Translations under genes and position numbers: made by a program
DNA from: Paraburkholderia aspalathi
GTDB lineage: Bacteria > Pseudomonadota > Gammaproteobacteria > Burkholderiales > Burkholderiaceae
Direction of reading: 5' to 3'
DNA: 64,000 bases
Assembly: GCF_900116445.1 (NCBI RefSeq)
Contig: NZ_FPBH01000032.1
Span: 57,082-121,081 of the forward strand
Notes under the pieces: model-generated
What the model saw: only the letters and a program-made list of their open reading frames with translations
Told to the model about the DNA's origin: nothing
The model's database searches: none
Shown here: positions 19,592 through 26,860 of the stretch, in pieces
Numbering within the stretch: position 1 is the first letter of the stretch
How the letters are laid out: the number at the start of each line of letters is the position of its first letter

Positions 19592-19971
19592 GTTGGATTT
19601 CTCCCATAAGAGCCGAAGCCAGAAGCGGCTGCGTTTCTTCTTGAACGCCGCAGCCGCGAAAATCCGTCGTTCTCCGTCGCTCTGAATGGCGCTGAAAGAA
19701 ACGCGCCGCTGCACGCGAATCATGGAGACCGCAACAGCCTTCCCATCCAGGGCCCGCGCAAGCGGAACGACAGCAAAAGTTATCGAAATGAATGGCAACC
19801 GATAGGTGGCGTAATGTTCGCGCCCTCAAATCTTAATCAGCGGGTGTTTCAATGCGGCCAGTTTCTAGCGGTAAGACCCTCAGCTGTATTTCTAACAATA
19901 TCCCCAGCGAACATCCACACGTGCATTACCTGGAAACGCTGAACGGCGAAGTCGAATCTGGAGCCAGTCAC
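19592..19971. other. Gene-free stretch with divergent promoters (about 380 bases)
   Basis: This separates the WXXGXW/ECF group (minus) from the phosphoesterase lipoprotein (plus). I see no credible ORF, no tRNA and no strong hairpin. An in-frame extension of the phosphoesterase gene back to 19852 exists, but it would place 40 extra residues before a good lipoprotein signal, so I treat it as untranslated. Confidence 0.5.
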
Positions 19972-21762
19972 ATGTTCCGTAGAACCCTCTTACCCATCCC
20001 GTTGGCCGCGATGCTTACGCTCGCTGCTTGCGGCAACAATAGCGTGAGTTCGACGGCGTCCGCGCCGCCGGCTGCATCGACACCGACAGTCACGGTGTCC
20101 GCGCAGGATGCCGTCACGACAGCCACGCCGATCAAACACGTGGTGGTGATCTTCGGCGAGAACGTCTCGTTCGACCACTACTTCGCAACCTACCCGCAGG
20201 CCAACAACCCGGTCGGCGAGCCGCAATTCACCGCAGCCGCAGGCACGCCGTCGGTCAACAACCTCAGCACCAACAACCTGATCACCGCGAACCCGAACGC
20301 GCTGTCGACCTCGCCGAACACGGCGGGCCGCACGGTGGGTTCCGTGACGATCGCGGGTCTCGGCCTGCCGGCCGCCGACCTGCTGCCGTTCCGTCTCGAT
20401 CGTTCGCAAGCCAATACGTCGAGCCAGAACCACGCGTATGCCGCGGAACAGCTCGCGTATAACAACGGTGCGATGGACTCGTTCCCGCTGTTCACGGCGG
20501 CAGGTTCGACGATCGCCGGCAGCACCGGCGCGTTCGCCACGAAGGGCCAGGTGCTCGGTTACTTCGACGGCAACACGGTCACGGCGATGTGGAACTACGC
20601 TCAGAACTTTGCGATGAACCAGAATGCGTACACGGACACGTACGGTCCGTCGACGCCTGGCGCACTTGAAGTCGTCTCCGGCCAGAACAACGGTGTCGTG
20701 GTGACGGGTGGAACCTCGGCCAATGCGATTCCTGACTCGGCCGGCGGCTTCACGATGATCGGCGACCTGGATCCGACCGGCGACGTCTGCACGATCGCGG
20801 CAGGCAGCACGGTGACGGGCGCGATGACGTCCAGGAACATCGGCGACCTGCTCAACGCGAAGGGCCTGACGTGGGGCGGCTTCATGGGCGGCTTCAACCT
20901 GACGACCACCAATGCCAACGGCACGACCGGTTGCGCACGCTCGACGTTCTCGCAAGTCCTGAACGCGACCAAGACCGACTACGTGCAGCATCACGCGTGG
21001 TTCCAGTACTACGCCAGCACGGCCAACCTGAAGCACACGCGTCCGACGTCGACGGCGCTGATCGGCGCGACCGACCCGCTCGACAACACGGCAACGCCGG
21101 TTCACCACCAGTACGACACCGACGACTTCTTCACTGCGGTGAAGGCGGGCAACTATCCGTCGGTGAGCTTCCTGAAGGCGCCGGCAGTCGGCGACGGCCA
21201 CCCGGGCAACTCGGATCCGATCGACGAGCAGGCTTTCGTCACGAAGGTGATCAACTTCCTGCAGCAACAGCCTGACTGGAAGAACACCGCCGTGATCATC
21301 GCCTACGACGATTCGGACGGTTGGTACGACCACCGCTACAAGGCGCCGACGAGCGCGTCGTTCGACTCGACCACGGCGCAATCCGCTGGCGGCGCAACGA
21401 TCGCCGGCAGCGACAACCTGAGCGGCACGGGTCAGTGCACGGCAACGGGCGCGGTGCAACCGCAGGGCGTGAATGGCGGCGCAGTGAACGGCCGTTGCGG
21501 CCCGGGTACGCGTACGCCGTTTATCGTGGTGTCGCCGTGGGCGAAGGTCAACTTCGTCGACGATACGCCGATCACCCAGGCGTCTGTGGTCAGGTTCATC
21601 GAAGACAACTGGCTCGGCGGTCAACGCATTGGCAGTGGTTCGTTTGATGCAACGGCAGGCAGCATCATGAACATGTTCAACTTCTCGGGCTCGGGCAACA
21701 ATCCGACAGTGTTCCTGGACGAGAACCTGGGCACGAAGCTGTCGGCGGCGCCGGCTAGCTGA
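19972..21762 (+). CDS. Phosphoesterase-family lipoprotein (acid phosphatase / phospholipase C-like)
   Basis: A 596-residue protein of the phosphoesterase family that includes bacterial phospholipase C and AcpA-type acid phosphatases. The ATG at 19972 follows GGAGCC. Residues 1-20 are a lipoprotein signal ending LAAC, so Cys20 should be lipidated. The N-terminal metal site is HVVVIFGENVSFDHYFATYP (about residues 56-75). Later come NDxxxEHP-like segments (LKAPAVGDGHPGNSDPIDEQ) and the C-terminal metal site YDDSDGWYDHRY, then GPGTRTPFIVVSPWAK. Long inserts rich in Thr, Ser, Ala and Asn give it more bulk than PLC. It probably cleaves phosphomonoesters or phospholipid headgroups outside the inner membrane. 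It stands alone. Confidence 0.85.
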   Translation: MFRRTLLPIPLAAMLTLAACGNNSVSSTASAPPAASTPTVTVSAQDAVTTATPIKHVVVIFGENVSFDHYFATYPQANNPVGEPQFTAAAGTPSVNNLSTNNLITANPNALSTSPNTAGRTVGSVTIAGLGLPAADLLPFRLDRSQANTSSQNHAYAAEQLAYNNGAMDSFPLFTAAGSTIAGSTGAFATKGQVLGYFDGNTVTAMWNYAQNFAMNQNAYTDTYGPSTPGALEVVSGQNNGVVVTGGTSANAIPDSAGGFTMIGDLDPTGDVCTIAAGSTVTGAMTSRNIGDLLNAKGLTWGGFMGGFNLTTTNANGTTGCARSTFSQVLNATKTDYVQHHAWFQYYASTANLKHTRPTSTALIGATDPLDNTATPVHHQYDTDDFFTAVKAGNYPSVSFLKAPAVGDGHPGNSDPIDEQAFVTKVINFLQQQPDWKNTAVIIAYDDSDGWYDHRYKAPTSASFDSTTAQSAGGATIAGSDNLSGTGQCTATGAVQPQGVNGGAVNGRCGPGTRTPFIVVSPWAKVNFVDDTPITQASVVRFIEDNWLGGQRIGSGSFDATAGSIMNMFNFSGSGNNPTVFLDENLGTKLSAAPAS

Positions 21763-21804
21763 CCCGCAAACGTGCGGACTGCCCTTCCGGTGCGACTGCC
21801 GTCA

Positions 21805-21835
21805 CGTCATGTACGAGCGCGGCTCGTGCATGACG
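21805..21835. terminator. Long hairpin downstream of the phosphoesterase gene
   Basis: The arms cgtcatgtacgagc (21805-21818) and gctcgtgcatgacg (21822-21835) pair over 14 positions with a single G-U, around a 3-base loop. It lies 43 bases after the stop. There is no U-run, so this could equally be a transcript-stabilising hairpin. Confidence 0.55.
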
Positions 21836-21962
21836 ACGCGACACGCAGCACGAGGAAGAGCACGAAACACATCAAGCTGTAGTTGGGCGTCGAGCCAGTG
21901 CAAACGTGCTGGCTCGATTTGCTTTTTGGTCGCACCTGATCGAATCACTTGTCACTACCGCC

Positions 21963-23414
21963 ATGAATCATCCTTCAGACGCCGTGCTGCCCCCGCATCT
22001 GCCTGCCGGCGGTGAGCCGGGTCCCGTCATTACCCGTCGCGCCTGGCTCAGGCTGCTCGTGTGGAGCGCCGTCGGCATCGTGCTCGCGCTCGCCGTGGTT
22101 TGCGCGTACGCGCTCGTCTACCCGGAACGGATGCCGCCCGCAGTGGGTTCGATCGTCGAGGAAATCACCGGCGCGAATCCCAATCCGGTTCATTTGATGC
22201 GTCCGCAAGACGCGCCGCTAAGCGCGGTTGCGCTGCTCGGCAAACAGATTTTCTACGACCAGACGTTGTCGGCCTCGGGTACGCAGTCGTGTGCGTCGTG
22301 CCACTCGGCACAGCATTCGTACGCGCCGGATAACGCGTTTCCGGTTCAACTCGGCGGCGCGCACATGAATCAGGCCGGCTATCGGCCGCCGCCGTCGCTG
22401 ACGTATCTGTACCGTCAGGCGCCATTCAGCATCGGGCCGGATCAGGGCGATACGGACGTGCCCGTCGATATGACCCAACTGGCCTCACAGGCCGCCGGCG
22501 TGCAGCGCGCACAGAAGACGGCGCTTGCCGCACCCGCCGCGCCGGCGATGGTGCCGCAGGGCGGCCTGTTCTGGGACGGCCGCGCCGATACGCTGCAAAT
22601 CCAGGCAATCGGTCCGCTGATGAATCCAGTGGAGATGGCCAACGCGACGCAAGAGGATGTCGCGCGCAAGCTGCTGCAAACCAAATATCTGGACCAGTTC
22701 AAACAGATCTTCGGAGCGGGCATCGTCAACAATCCGAGCCTGCTGATCTCGGAAGCCATGTTCGCAGTGGGACGGTATCAAACCGAAGATCAGTCGTTTC
22801 ATGCTTTTACCAGCAAGTACGATTACTGGCTCGAAGGTAAAGCGCGGCTGACCCACGCCGAATTGCATGGCTTGCAGTTGTTCAACGATAAGGACAAGGC
22901 TAATTGCGCGGGTTGCCACTTGAGCCAGCCCAGCAAGGATGGCTTGCCGCCGGTGTTCACCGACACGCAGTACGAGGCGCTTGGCGTGCCGCGGAATCCG
23001 GCCATTCCGGCCAACAAGGATCCGAAGTTCTTCGATATGGGCGTGTGCGGGCCGTTCCGTGACGACATGAAGAAGGAGACGCAGTACTGCGGGATGTTCC
23101 TGACGCCAACCCTGCGCAATGTTGCCGAGCGCAAGGTGTACTTCCACAACGGCGTGTATCACGACCTCAAGCAGGTCATGGACTTCTACAACCTGCGCAA
23201 CACGGCGCCCGAGAAAATCTATCCGCGCGATGCTTCGGGCAAGGTACAGAAGTACAACGATCTGCCGGCGCAGTATCACGCCAATGTCGACGTTGCCGAT
23301 GCGCCGTTCGATCGCAAGTTCGGGGATCAGCCGGCCATGACGGATCAGGACATTCAGGACATCATCTCGTTCATGAAAACGCTGAGTGACGGGTATAAGG
23401 CTGCAGGGTCCTGA
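21963..23414 (+). CDS. Di-haem cytochrome c peroxidase-family protein
   Basis: A 483-residue membrane-anchored protein of the CcpA/MauG-like family. The ATG at 21963 (MNHPSDAVLP) has no strong Shine-Dalgarno. An N-terminal transmembrane helix (LLVWSAVGIVLALAVVCAYALVY, about residues 31-53) anchors it with the rest in the periplasm. Two haem c sites are visible, CASCH at 110-114 and CAGCH at 315-319. Further marks are LFWDGRADTLQIQAIGPLMNPVEM and FLTPTLRNVA with FHNGVYHDLKQVMDFYN. It should reduce hydrogen peroxide with electrons from a cytochrome, or carry out a MauG-like oxidation. The preceding phosphoesterase gene is 200 bases away and separated by a hairpin. Confidence 0.9.
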   Translation: MNHPSDAVLPPHLPAGGEPGPVITRRAWLRLLVWSAVGIVLALAVVCAYALVYPERMPPAVGSIVEEITGANPNPVHLMRPQDAPLSAVALLGKQIFYDQTLSASGTQSCASCHSAQHSYAPDNAFPVQLGGAHMNQAGYRPPPSLTYLYRQAPFSIGPDQGDTDVPVDMTQLASQAAGVQRAQKTALAAPAAPAMVPQGGLFWDGRADTLQIQAIGPLMNPVEMANATQEDVARKLLQTKYLDQFKQIFGAGIVNNPSLLISEAMFAVGRYQTEDQSFHAFTSKYDYWLEGKARLTHAELHGLQLFNDKDKANCAGCHLSQPSKDGLPPVFTDTQYEALGVPRNPAIPANKDPKFFDMGVCGPFRDDMKKETQYCGMFLTPTLRNVAERKVYFHNGVYHDLKQVMDFYNLRNTAPEKIYPRDASGKVQKYNDLPAQYHANVDVADAPFDRKFGDQPAMTDQDIQDIISFMKTLSDGYKAAGS

Positions 23415-23497
23415 TTCCATTGGGGCCGTTGCGCAGCGTCGCGCGAGCCGGTGAGGTATGCTTGCCGGTTCCGCGACCACTTTCCGTACCCTGCCCG

Positions 23498-24190
23498 ATG
23501 GCCGATTTTCCTTTCGACGCCGTACTTTTCGACTGCGACGGCGTGCTCGTCGACTCCGAACCCATCACTAGCCGCGTCCTCACCGAAATGCTCGGCGAGT
23601 TAGGCTGGCAATTGAGCGTTGAAGAGGCGATGCAAATTTTTGTCGGCAAGGCCGTCAGGGATGAAGCCGCACTCATCGAAGCGCGCACCGGCTTCGCGAT
23701 TACAACGGATTGGCTCATGCAATTTCGTGCGCGCCGCAATGAGGCCCTCGACCGCGAGCTGGTGGCGATCGACGGCGCGGCGTCGGCAGTGCGCGCGCTT
23801 TATGCGTCGCTCAACGGACGCATTGCTGTCGCGTCCGGCGCCGATCGCATCAAAGTGGAATTGCAACTGGTGAAGGCCGGTATTCTCGACTGCTTCGAAG
23901 GGCGCATCTCCAGCGGTCATGAAACACCGCGCAACAAGCCGTATCCCGATGTCTATCTCGCCGCGGCCGCAAGCCTCGGCGTGGAACCGCAACGTTGCGC
24001 CGTGGTTGACGATACCGTCACGGGCGTCACGGCAGGCGTAGCCGCCGGCGCCACAGTGTTCGGCTACTGTCCGAAAGAACTGAGCCACAGCAGCGCTACC
24101 GCCTTGCATGGCGCGGGCGCGGTTCACGTCTTCCGCGACATGGCCGACCTGCCCGCGCTGCTCGCCGGATGGCGCGGCGTACAGAGTTAA
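23498..24190 (+). CDS. HAD-superfamily phosphatase (beta-phosphoglucomutase/phosphoglycolate phosphatase-like)
   Basis: A 230-residue cytoplasmic HAD hydrolase of subfamily IA. The start at 23498 (MADFPFDAVLFDCDGVLVDSE) places the nucleophile Asp12 and acid/base Asp14 in the DxD motif. Motif II is VASGADRIK, motif III contains the Lys of HETPRNKPYPDVY, and motif IV is VVDDTVTGVTAGVAAG. The cap domain lies between motifs I and II. The closest named families are YieH-type 6-phosphogluconate phosphatases and phosphoglycolate phosphatases, so a sugar phosphate or glycolate phosphate is the probable substrate. It faces the AhpD-like gene. Confidence 0.88.
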   Translation: MADFPFDAVLFDCDGVLVDSEPITSRVLTEMLGELGWQLSVEEAMQIFVGKAVRDEAALIEARTGFAITTDWLMQFRARRNEALDRELVAIDGAASAVRALYASLNGRIAVASGADRIKVELQLVKAGILDCFEGRISSGHETPRNKPYPDVYLAAAASLGVEPQRCAVVDDTVTGVTAGVAAGATVFGYCPKELSHSSATALHGAGAVHVFRDMADLPALLAGWRGVQS

Positions 24191-24227
24191 GCGCGGGGTT
24201 AAGCGCGCTCGCCCTTACTCGACGACC

Positions 24228-24620
24228 TTACTCGAAGGCCGGGTCGATCGGCACGCGATACCCCACCGCGAGGCGGTTGGTCTCGTTCGCCATACCGACC
24301 ACCGCCAGCAGTTCGCCAAACATCTCATCGGTCATACCCGCGCGGCGGGCCGCAGCCGTATGGCTCGCGACGCAGTACCCGCAGTTGTTTGTCACGCTCA
24401 CCGCGACGTAAAGCAATTCCTTGATCAGCGGATCGAGCGCCCCCGGCGCCATCACGTCCTTCAGGCTGTCCCAGGTGCGCGCGAGCGTAGGCGGATGCTG
24501 GGCGATGTATTTCCAGAAGTTATTGACGTCGTCGACCTGGCGGGTCTGCTTGATGTCGTCATAGACGGCTTTGACTTCAGGCGAAGCTGCGGAATATTCG
24601 ATGGCTTTCTGCTGGCTCAT
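24228..24620 (-). CDS. AhpD-like alkylhydroperoxidase / carboxymuconolactone decarboxylase-family protein
   Basis: A 130-residue all-helical protein of the CMD/AhpD superfamily. The redox motif is CGYC at residues 80-83 followed by His87 (CGYCVASH), the AhpD active-site pattern with both cysteines and the histidine. This makes peroxidase activity with a disulphide-reducing partner plausible, as opposed to the decarboxylase branch. A GGAGGA Shine-Dalgarno precedes the ATG. It is monocistronic and convergent with the HAD gene. The physiological reductant is not visible here. Confidence 0.86.
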   Translation of the reverse strand: MSQQKAIEYSAASPEVKAVYDDIKQTRQVDDVNNFWKYIAQHPPTLARTWDSLKDVMAPGALDPLIKELLYVAVSVTNNCGYCVASHTAAARRAGMTDEMFGELLAVVGMANETNRLAVGYRVPIDPAFE

Positions 24621-24895
24621 ACATCCTCCTTTGCTTGCTAATGGAAATCGGCGATTCGTGCGCGAGTGGCGCGAGGTTACTTATTGTGCCCGCAATTCCG
24701 GCGGGCGTAGCTGTTGGTAGTGCACCAACACCATAGCGTCACGAGTCGGTGTATCTCAACCATCTTGCGCGCGCGAGATCGGTTGATGTGGACGCCATGC
24801 CGCTTTGCGGCGGATGGCATGGTGTGTGCAAAGGGAATCAATGAGCGCGGCGATACCCGGGCTCACTGTTAATCCAACCCTACCGGAGATCCACC

Positions 24896-25144
24896 ATGAA
24901 AACGCTAGTTCTCAAAGATTTGCCCCGCGCCGATGAACTCGACCGCGCGGCTTCGCAATCCGTCCGCGGCGGCATCGCCTACCTCACGCGGGAAGCACCG
25001 TCTGCTTGCCCCGGCGGGATGATGCCGCCCATTGTCGTTCGGCGCGGCTGGGAGTGTCCGCCGATTCATTGGGGCTGTGGGCCTGTCCATGTCCCATACG
25101 GCAAGCCGCCTTGCCACTCCGAGCCTGTCGTGGTGCCGCTTTAG
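24896..25144 (+). CDS. Small peptide with double-glycine leader (putative RiPP/bacteriocin-like precursor)
   Basis: An 82-residue peptide with a CCGGAGATCC Shine-Dalgarno. The N terminus MKTLVLKDLPRADELDRAAS then QSVRGG (Gly-Gly at 25-26) matches the leader type in which an ELDxxA..xVRGG block ends in a double glycine cleaved by a C39 peptidase/ABC exporter. The remaining 56 residues are Pro-, Gly- and Cys-rich, with Cys at 38, 54, 61 and 73 (CPGG, WECPP, WGCGP, PPCH), and lack the look of a folded enzyme. Similar small proteins are frequent in Burkholderia genomes, without a proven role. No exporter or modifying enzyme is adjacent. A terminator hairpin follows, so it is its own transcript. 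Confidence 0.7.
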   Translation: MKTLVLKDLPRADELDRAASQSVRGGIAYLTREAPSACPGGMMPPIVVRRGWECPPIHWGCGPVHVPYGKPPCHSEPVVVPL

Positions 25145-25175
25145 GCATCGCGAGAAACCGCGTGAAGCGTGAGGA

Positions 25176-25203
25176 TAGACGGGCCAGCATGGCGGCCCGT
25201 CTA
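25176..25203. terminator. Terminator hairpin after the double-glycine peptide gene
   Basis: A perfect 10-bp repeat, tagacgggcc (25176-25185) and ggcccgtcta (25194-25203), with an 8-base loop, followed by cttctcatt. It lies between convergent genes (the peptide and cysS). Confidence 0.7.
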
Positions 25204-25229
25204 CTTCTCATTGCCACGCCAGGATATCG

Positions 25230-26615
25230 TTACTTCCCTGTATCGCGCGGACGCAGCACCTGCCCACCCGGACCGTCGTCCACGAGCCAGCCCTCGGCTC
25301 TTAATTGCTCACGCAGACGATCAGCCTCGGTCCAGTCCTTGGCCGCGCGGGCCTTGTCACGCGCATCGAAGATAAGCGCGATATCGGCGGGAACATCAGG
25401 CACATCTTCCTTCCAGTCGGCGAGCCGGAGTCCTAGCACGGCGTCGAATCGATCGACCGTCGCCCGTCGCGTCGCCGCCGGGAGATCGCTTCTCACCACA
25501 TCCCACAGCACGGCGAGCGCGCGCGGCAGATTCAGATCCTGGTCGACCTCGGCCTTGAAACGTTCGACGCTGTTCGCATCGGGCGCGCCTCCTTCGGGCC
25601 ATTGCACATAGGCTCGACGCAAACGGTCCAACGCAGATTGCGCGGCATCGAGCGCTTCGAGATTGAAGCGCAGCGTGCTCCGATAATGCGCGCTGAGGCA
25701 CAAGTAGCGATACGCGAGCGGATCGACGCCTCGATCGATCAACGTCTGCAACCGCACGAAATCGCCGCCCGACTTCGACATCTTGCCGGCGTCCAGCGTG
25801 AGGAAATGGCCGTGCATCCAGAAGTTCGCGAGACGGGTTCCATGGCGTGCCTGAGTCTGCGCGATTTCATTGCTGTGATGCACGGCGATGTGATCCTCTC
25901 CGCCGCAATGAATGTCGAACCACGGGCCGAGGTATTTCGCCGACATCGCCGAGCACTCGATATGCCAACCGGGGAAACCCCGGCCCCACGGGCTATCCCA
26001 CTCCATTTGCCGCATGGTGTCCGGCGGACTGAATTTCCATAGCGCGAAATCCGTTGCGTGCTGTTTCTCTCCTAACGCCACACGCTTGCCGGCCTGCAGG
26101 CCGGCGACATCGAGACGTGCGAGAAAGCCGTAATCGTCCTGTTTGCTCGTGTCGAAGTAGACGCCGTCGGCCGTGCGGTACGTATAGCCGTTGCGTTCGA
26201 GGCCGGCAATGAAATCGATCTGCTCGACGATGTGATCGGTTGCGCGGCACCAGAGGGCAGGCTCGAGCAGGTTCAACGCGTGCCAGTCGCTCATGAAGGC
26301 TTCGGTATATCGCTCGGCGATCGCCCACGCCGATTCGCCGGTGCGGCGGCTGCCCTTCTCCATTTTGTCTTCGCCTTCGTCGGCATCGGAAACCAGATGG
26401 CCGACGTCGGTGATATTGACGACGTGCCGCACGGTGTAGCCGTTCAATGTCATCACGCGGCGCAGCACGTCTTCGAATACGTAGGTGCGAAGGTTGCCGA
26501 TATGCGCGTGGTCGTACACGGTTGGACCGCAGCAATACAGCCCAACGTGGTCCGCTTGAATCGGCGTGAAAGCGCGTAAGGTGCGCGACCAGGTGTCGTA
26601 CAGGACGAGTGGCAT
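25230..26615 (-). CDS. cysS: Cysteinyl-tRNA synthetase
   Basis: A 461-residue class I aminoacyl-tRNA synthetase that charges tRNA-Cys. The HIGH-type motif is HAHIGN (residues 36-41) and the KMSKS motif is intact (GKMSKSGGDF). The four zinc ligands that select cysteine are present: Cys29 in YCCGPTVYD, the Cys of WHIECSAM, and the His and Glu of HHSNEIAQ. The C-terminal anticodon-binding part ends RAEGWLVDDGPGGQVLRP. An AGGA Shine-Dalgarno precedes the ATG. A Cys-rich leader ORF and a terminator lie directly upstream (see 26680-26860), which points to control by cysteinyl-tRNA supply. Some Burkholderia carry two cysS copies, and I cannot tell here whether this is the only one. Confidence 0.95.
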   Translation of the reverse strand: MPLVLYDTWSRTLRAFTPIQADHVGLYCCGPTVYDHAHIGNLRTYVFEDVLRRVMTLNGYTVRHVVNITDVGHLVSDADEGEDKMEKGSRRTGESAWAIAERYTEAFMSDWHALNLLEPALWCRATDHIVEQIDFIAGLERNGYTYRTADGVYFDTSKQDDYGFLARLDVAGLQAGKRVALGEKQHATDFALWKFSPPDTMRQMEWDSPWGRGFPGWHIECSAMSAKYLGPWFDIHCGGEDHIAVHHSNEIAQTQARHGTRLANFWMHGHFLTLDAGKMSKSGGDFVRLQTLIDRGVDPLAYRYLCLSAHYRSTLRFNLEALDAAQSALDRLRRAYVQWPEGGAPDANSVERFKAEVDQDLNLPRALAVLWDVVRSDLPAATRRATVDRFDAVLGLRLADWKEDVPDVPADIALIFDARDKARAAKDWTEADRLREQLRAEGWLVDDGPGGQVLRPRDTGK

Positions 26616-26679
26616 GTGAATTCCTGTGGTGTTGAGCGCGTTAGTGAACGTAAGTGCGTGAGAGCGAAAACGAAAAGAT

Positions 26680-26717
26680 CAAAACAAAAAGCCACCGGTC
26701 TTGTGACGGGTGGCCTC
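26680..26717 (-). terminator. Intrinsic terminator (attenuator) in the cysS leader
   Basis: Read on the minus strand, GAGGCCACC and GGTGGCTTT flank a loop and are followed by TTTTTGTTTT. The core GCCACC/GGTGGC stem spans 26691-26714 and can extend with A-U and G-U pairs at its base. It lies 33 bases after the leader-ORF stop and 65 bases before the cysS start, the right place for transcription attenuation. Confidence 0.72.
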
Positions 26718-26746
26718 AGGAATACGGACGTGTACAGATCGACTCT

Positions 26747-26824
26747 CTAGACGCAAGCTCCCCTTGGCAGGCTGCAACAGCATGCGTGCAAAGAATGCGA
26801 ACGGGAATGGATAGATGCGATCAT
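26747..26824 (-). CDS. Cysteine-rich leader peptide of cysS (attenuator uORF)
   Basis: A 25-codon ORF starting at the ATG at 26824 and ending with TAG at 26747. Its second half reads HACCCSLPRGACV: codons TGC TGT TGC at 26782-26774, and a further TGC two codons before the stop. Four Cys in 25 codons, three of them in a row, is what a cysteine-sensing leader peptide should look like, because ribosomes pause when Cys-tRNA is scarce. A well-spaced promoter ends only 7 bases before the ATG and there is no Shine-Dalgarno, so the transcript is probably leaderless. A terminator and then cysS follow. Function is inferred from architecture, but the reading is unusually complete. Confidence 0.75.
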   Translation of the reverse strand: MIASIHSRSHSLHACCCSLPRGACV

Positions 26825-26831
26825 GGAAACG

Positions 26832-26860
26832 ATGCTAACGTGTGTTTCGAGGCAGGTCAA
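26832..26860 (-). promoter_or_regulatory. Sigma-70-type promoter of the cysS leader
   Basis: On the minus strand, TTGACC (26855-26860) and TAGCAT (26832-26837) are separated by exactly 17 bases. The -35 box overlaps the manC stop codon. The leader ATG lies 7 bases after the -10 box, at the expected transcription start. Confidence 0.62.

Noticed and set aside
19990..21624. Minus-strand open frame (544 codons) opposite the phosphoesterase gene
   Set aside because: Arg/Val-rich antisense shadow. The plus-strand product has a lipobox and metal-site motifs.
24190..24228. Direct repeat ttaagcgcg between the HAD and AhpD-like genes
   Set aside because: Two short copies of a common GC-rich word. 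It could be a weak hairpin, but it is too short to support a regulatory call.
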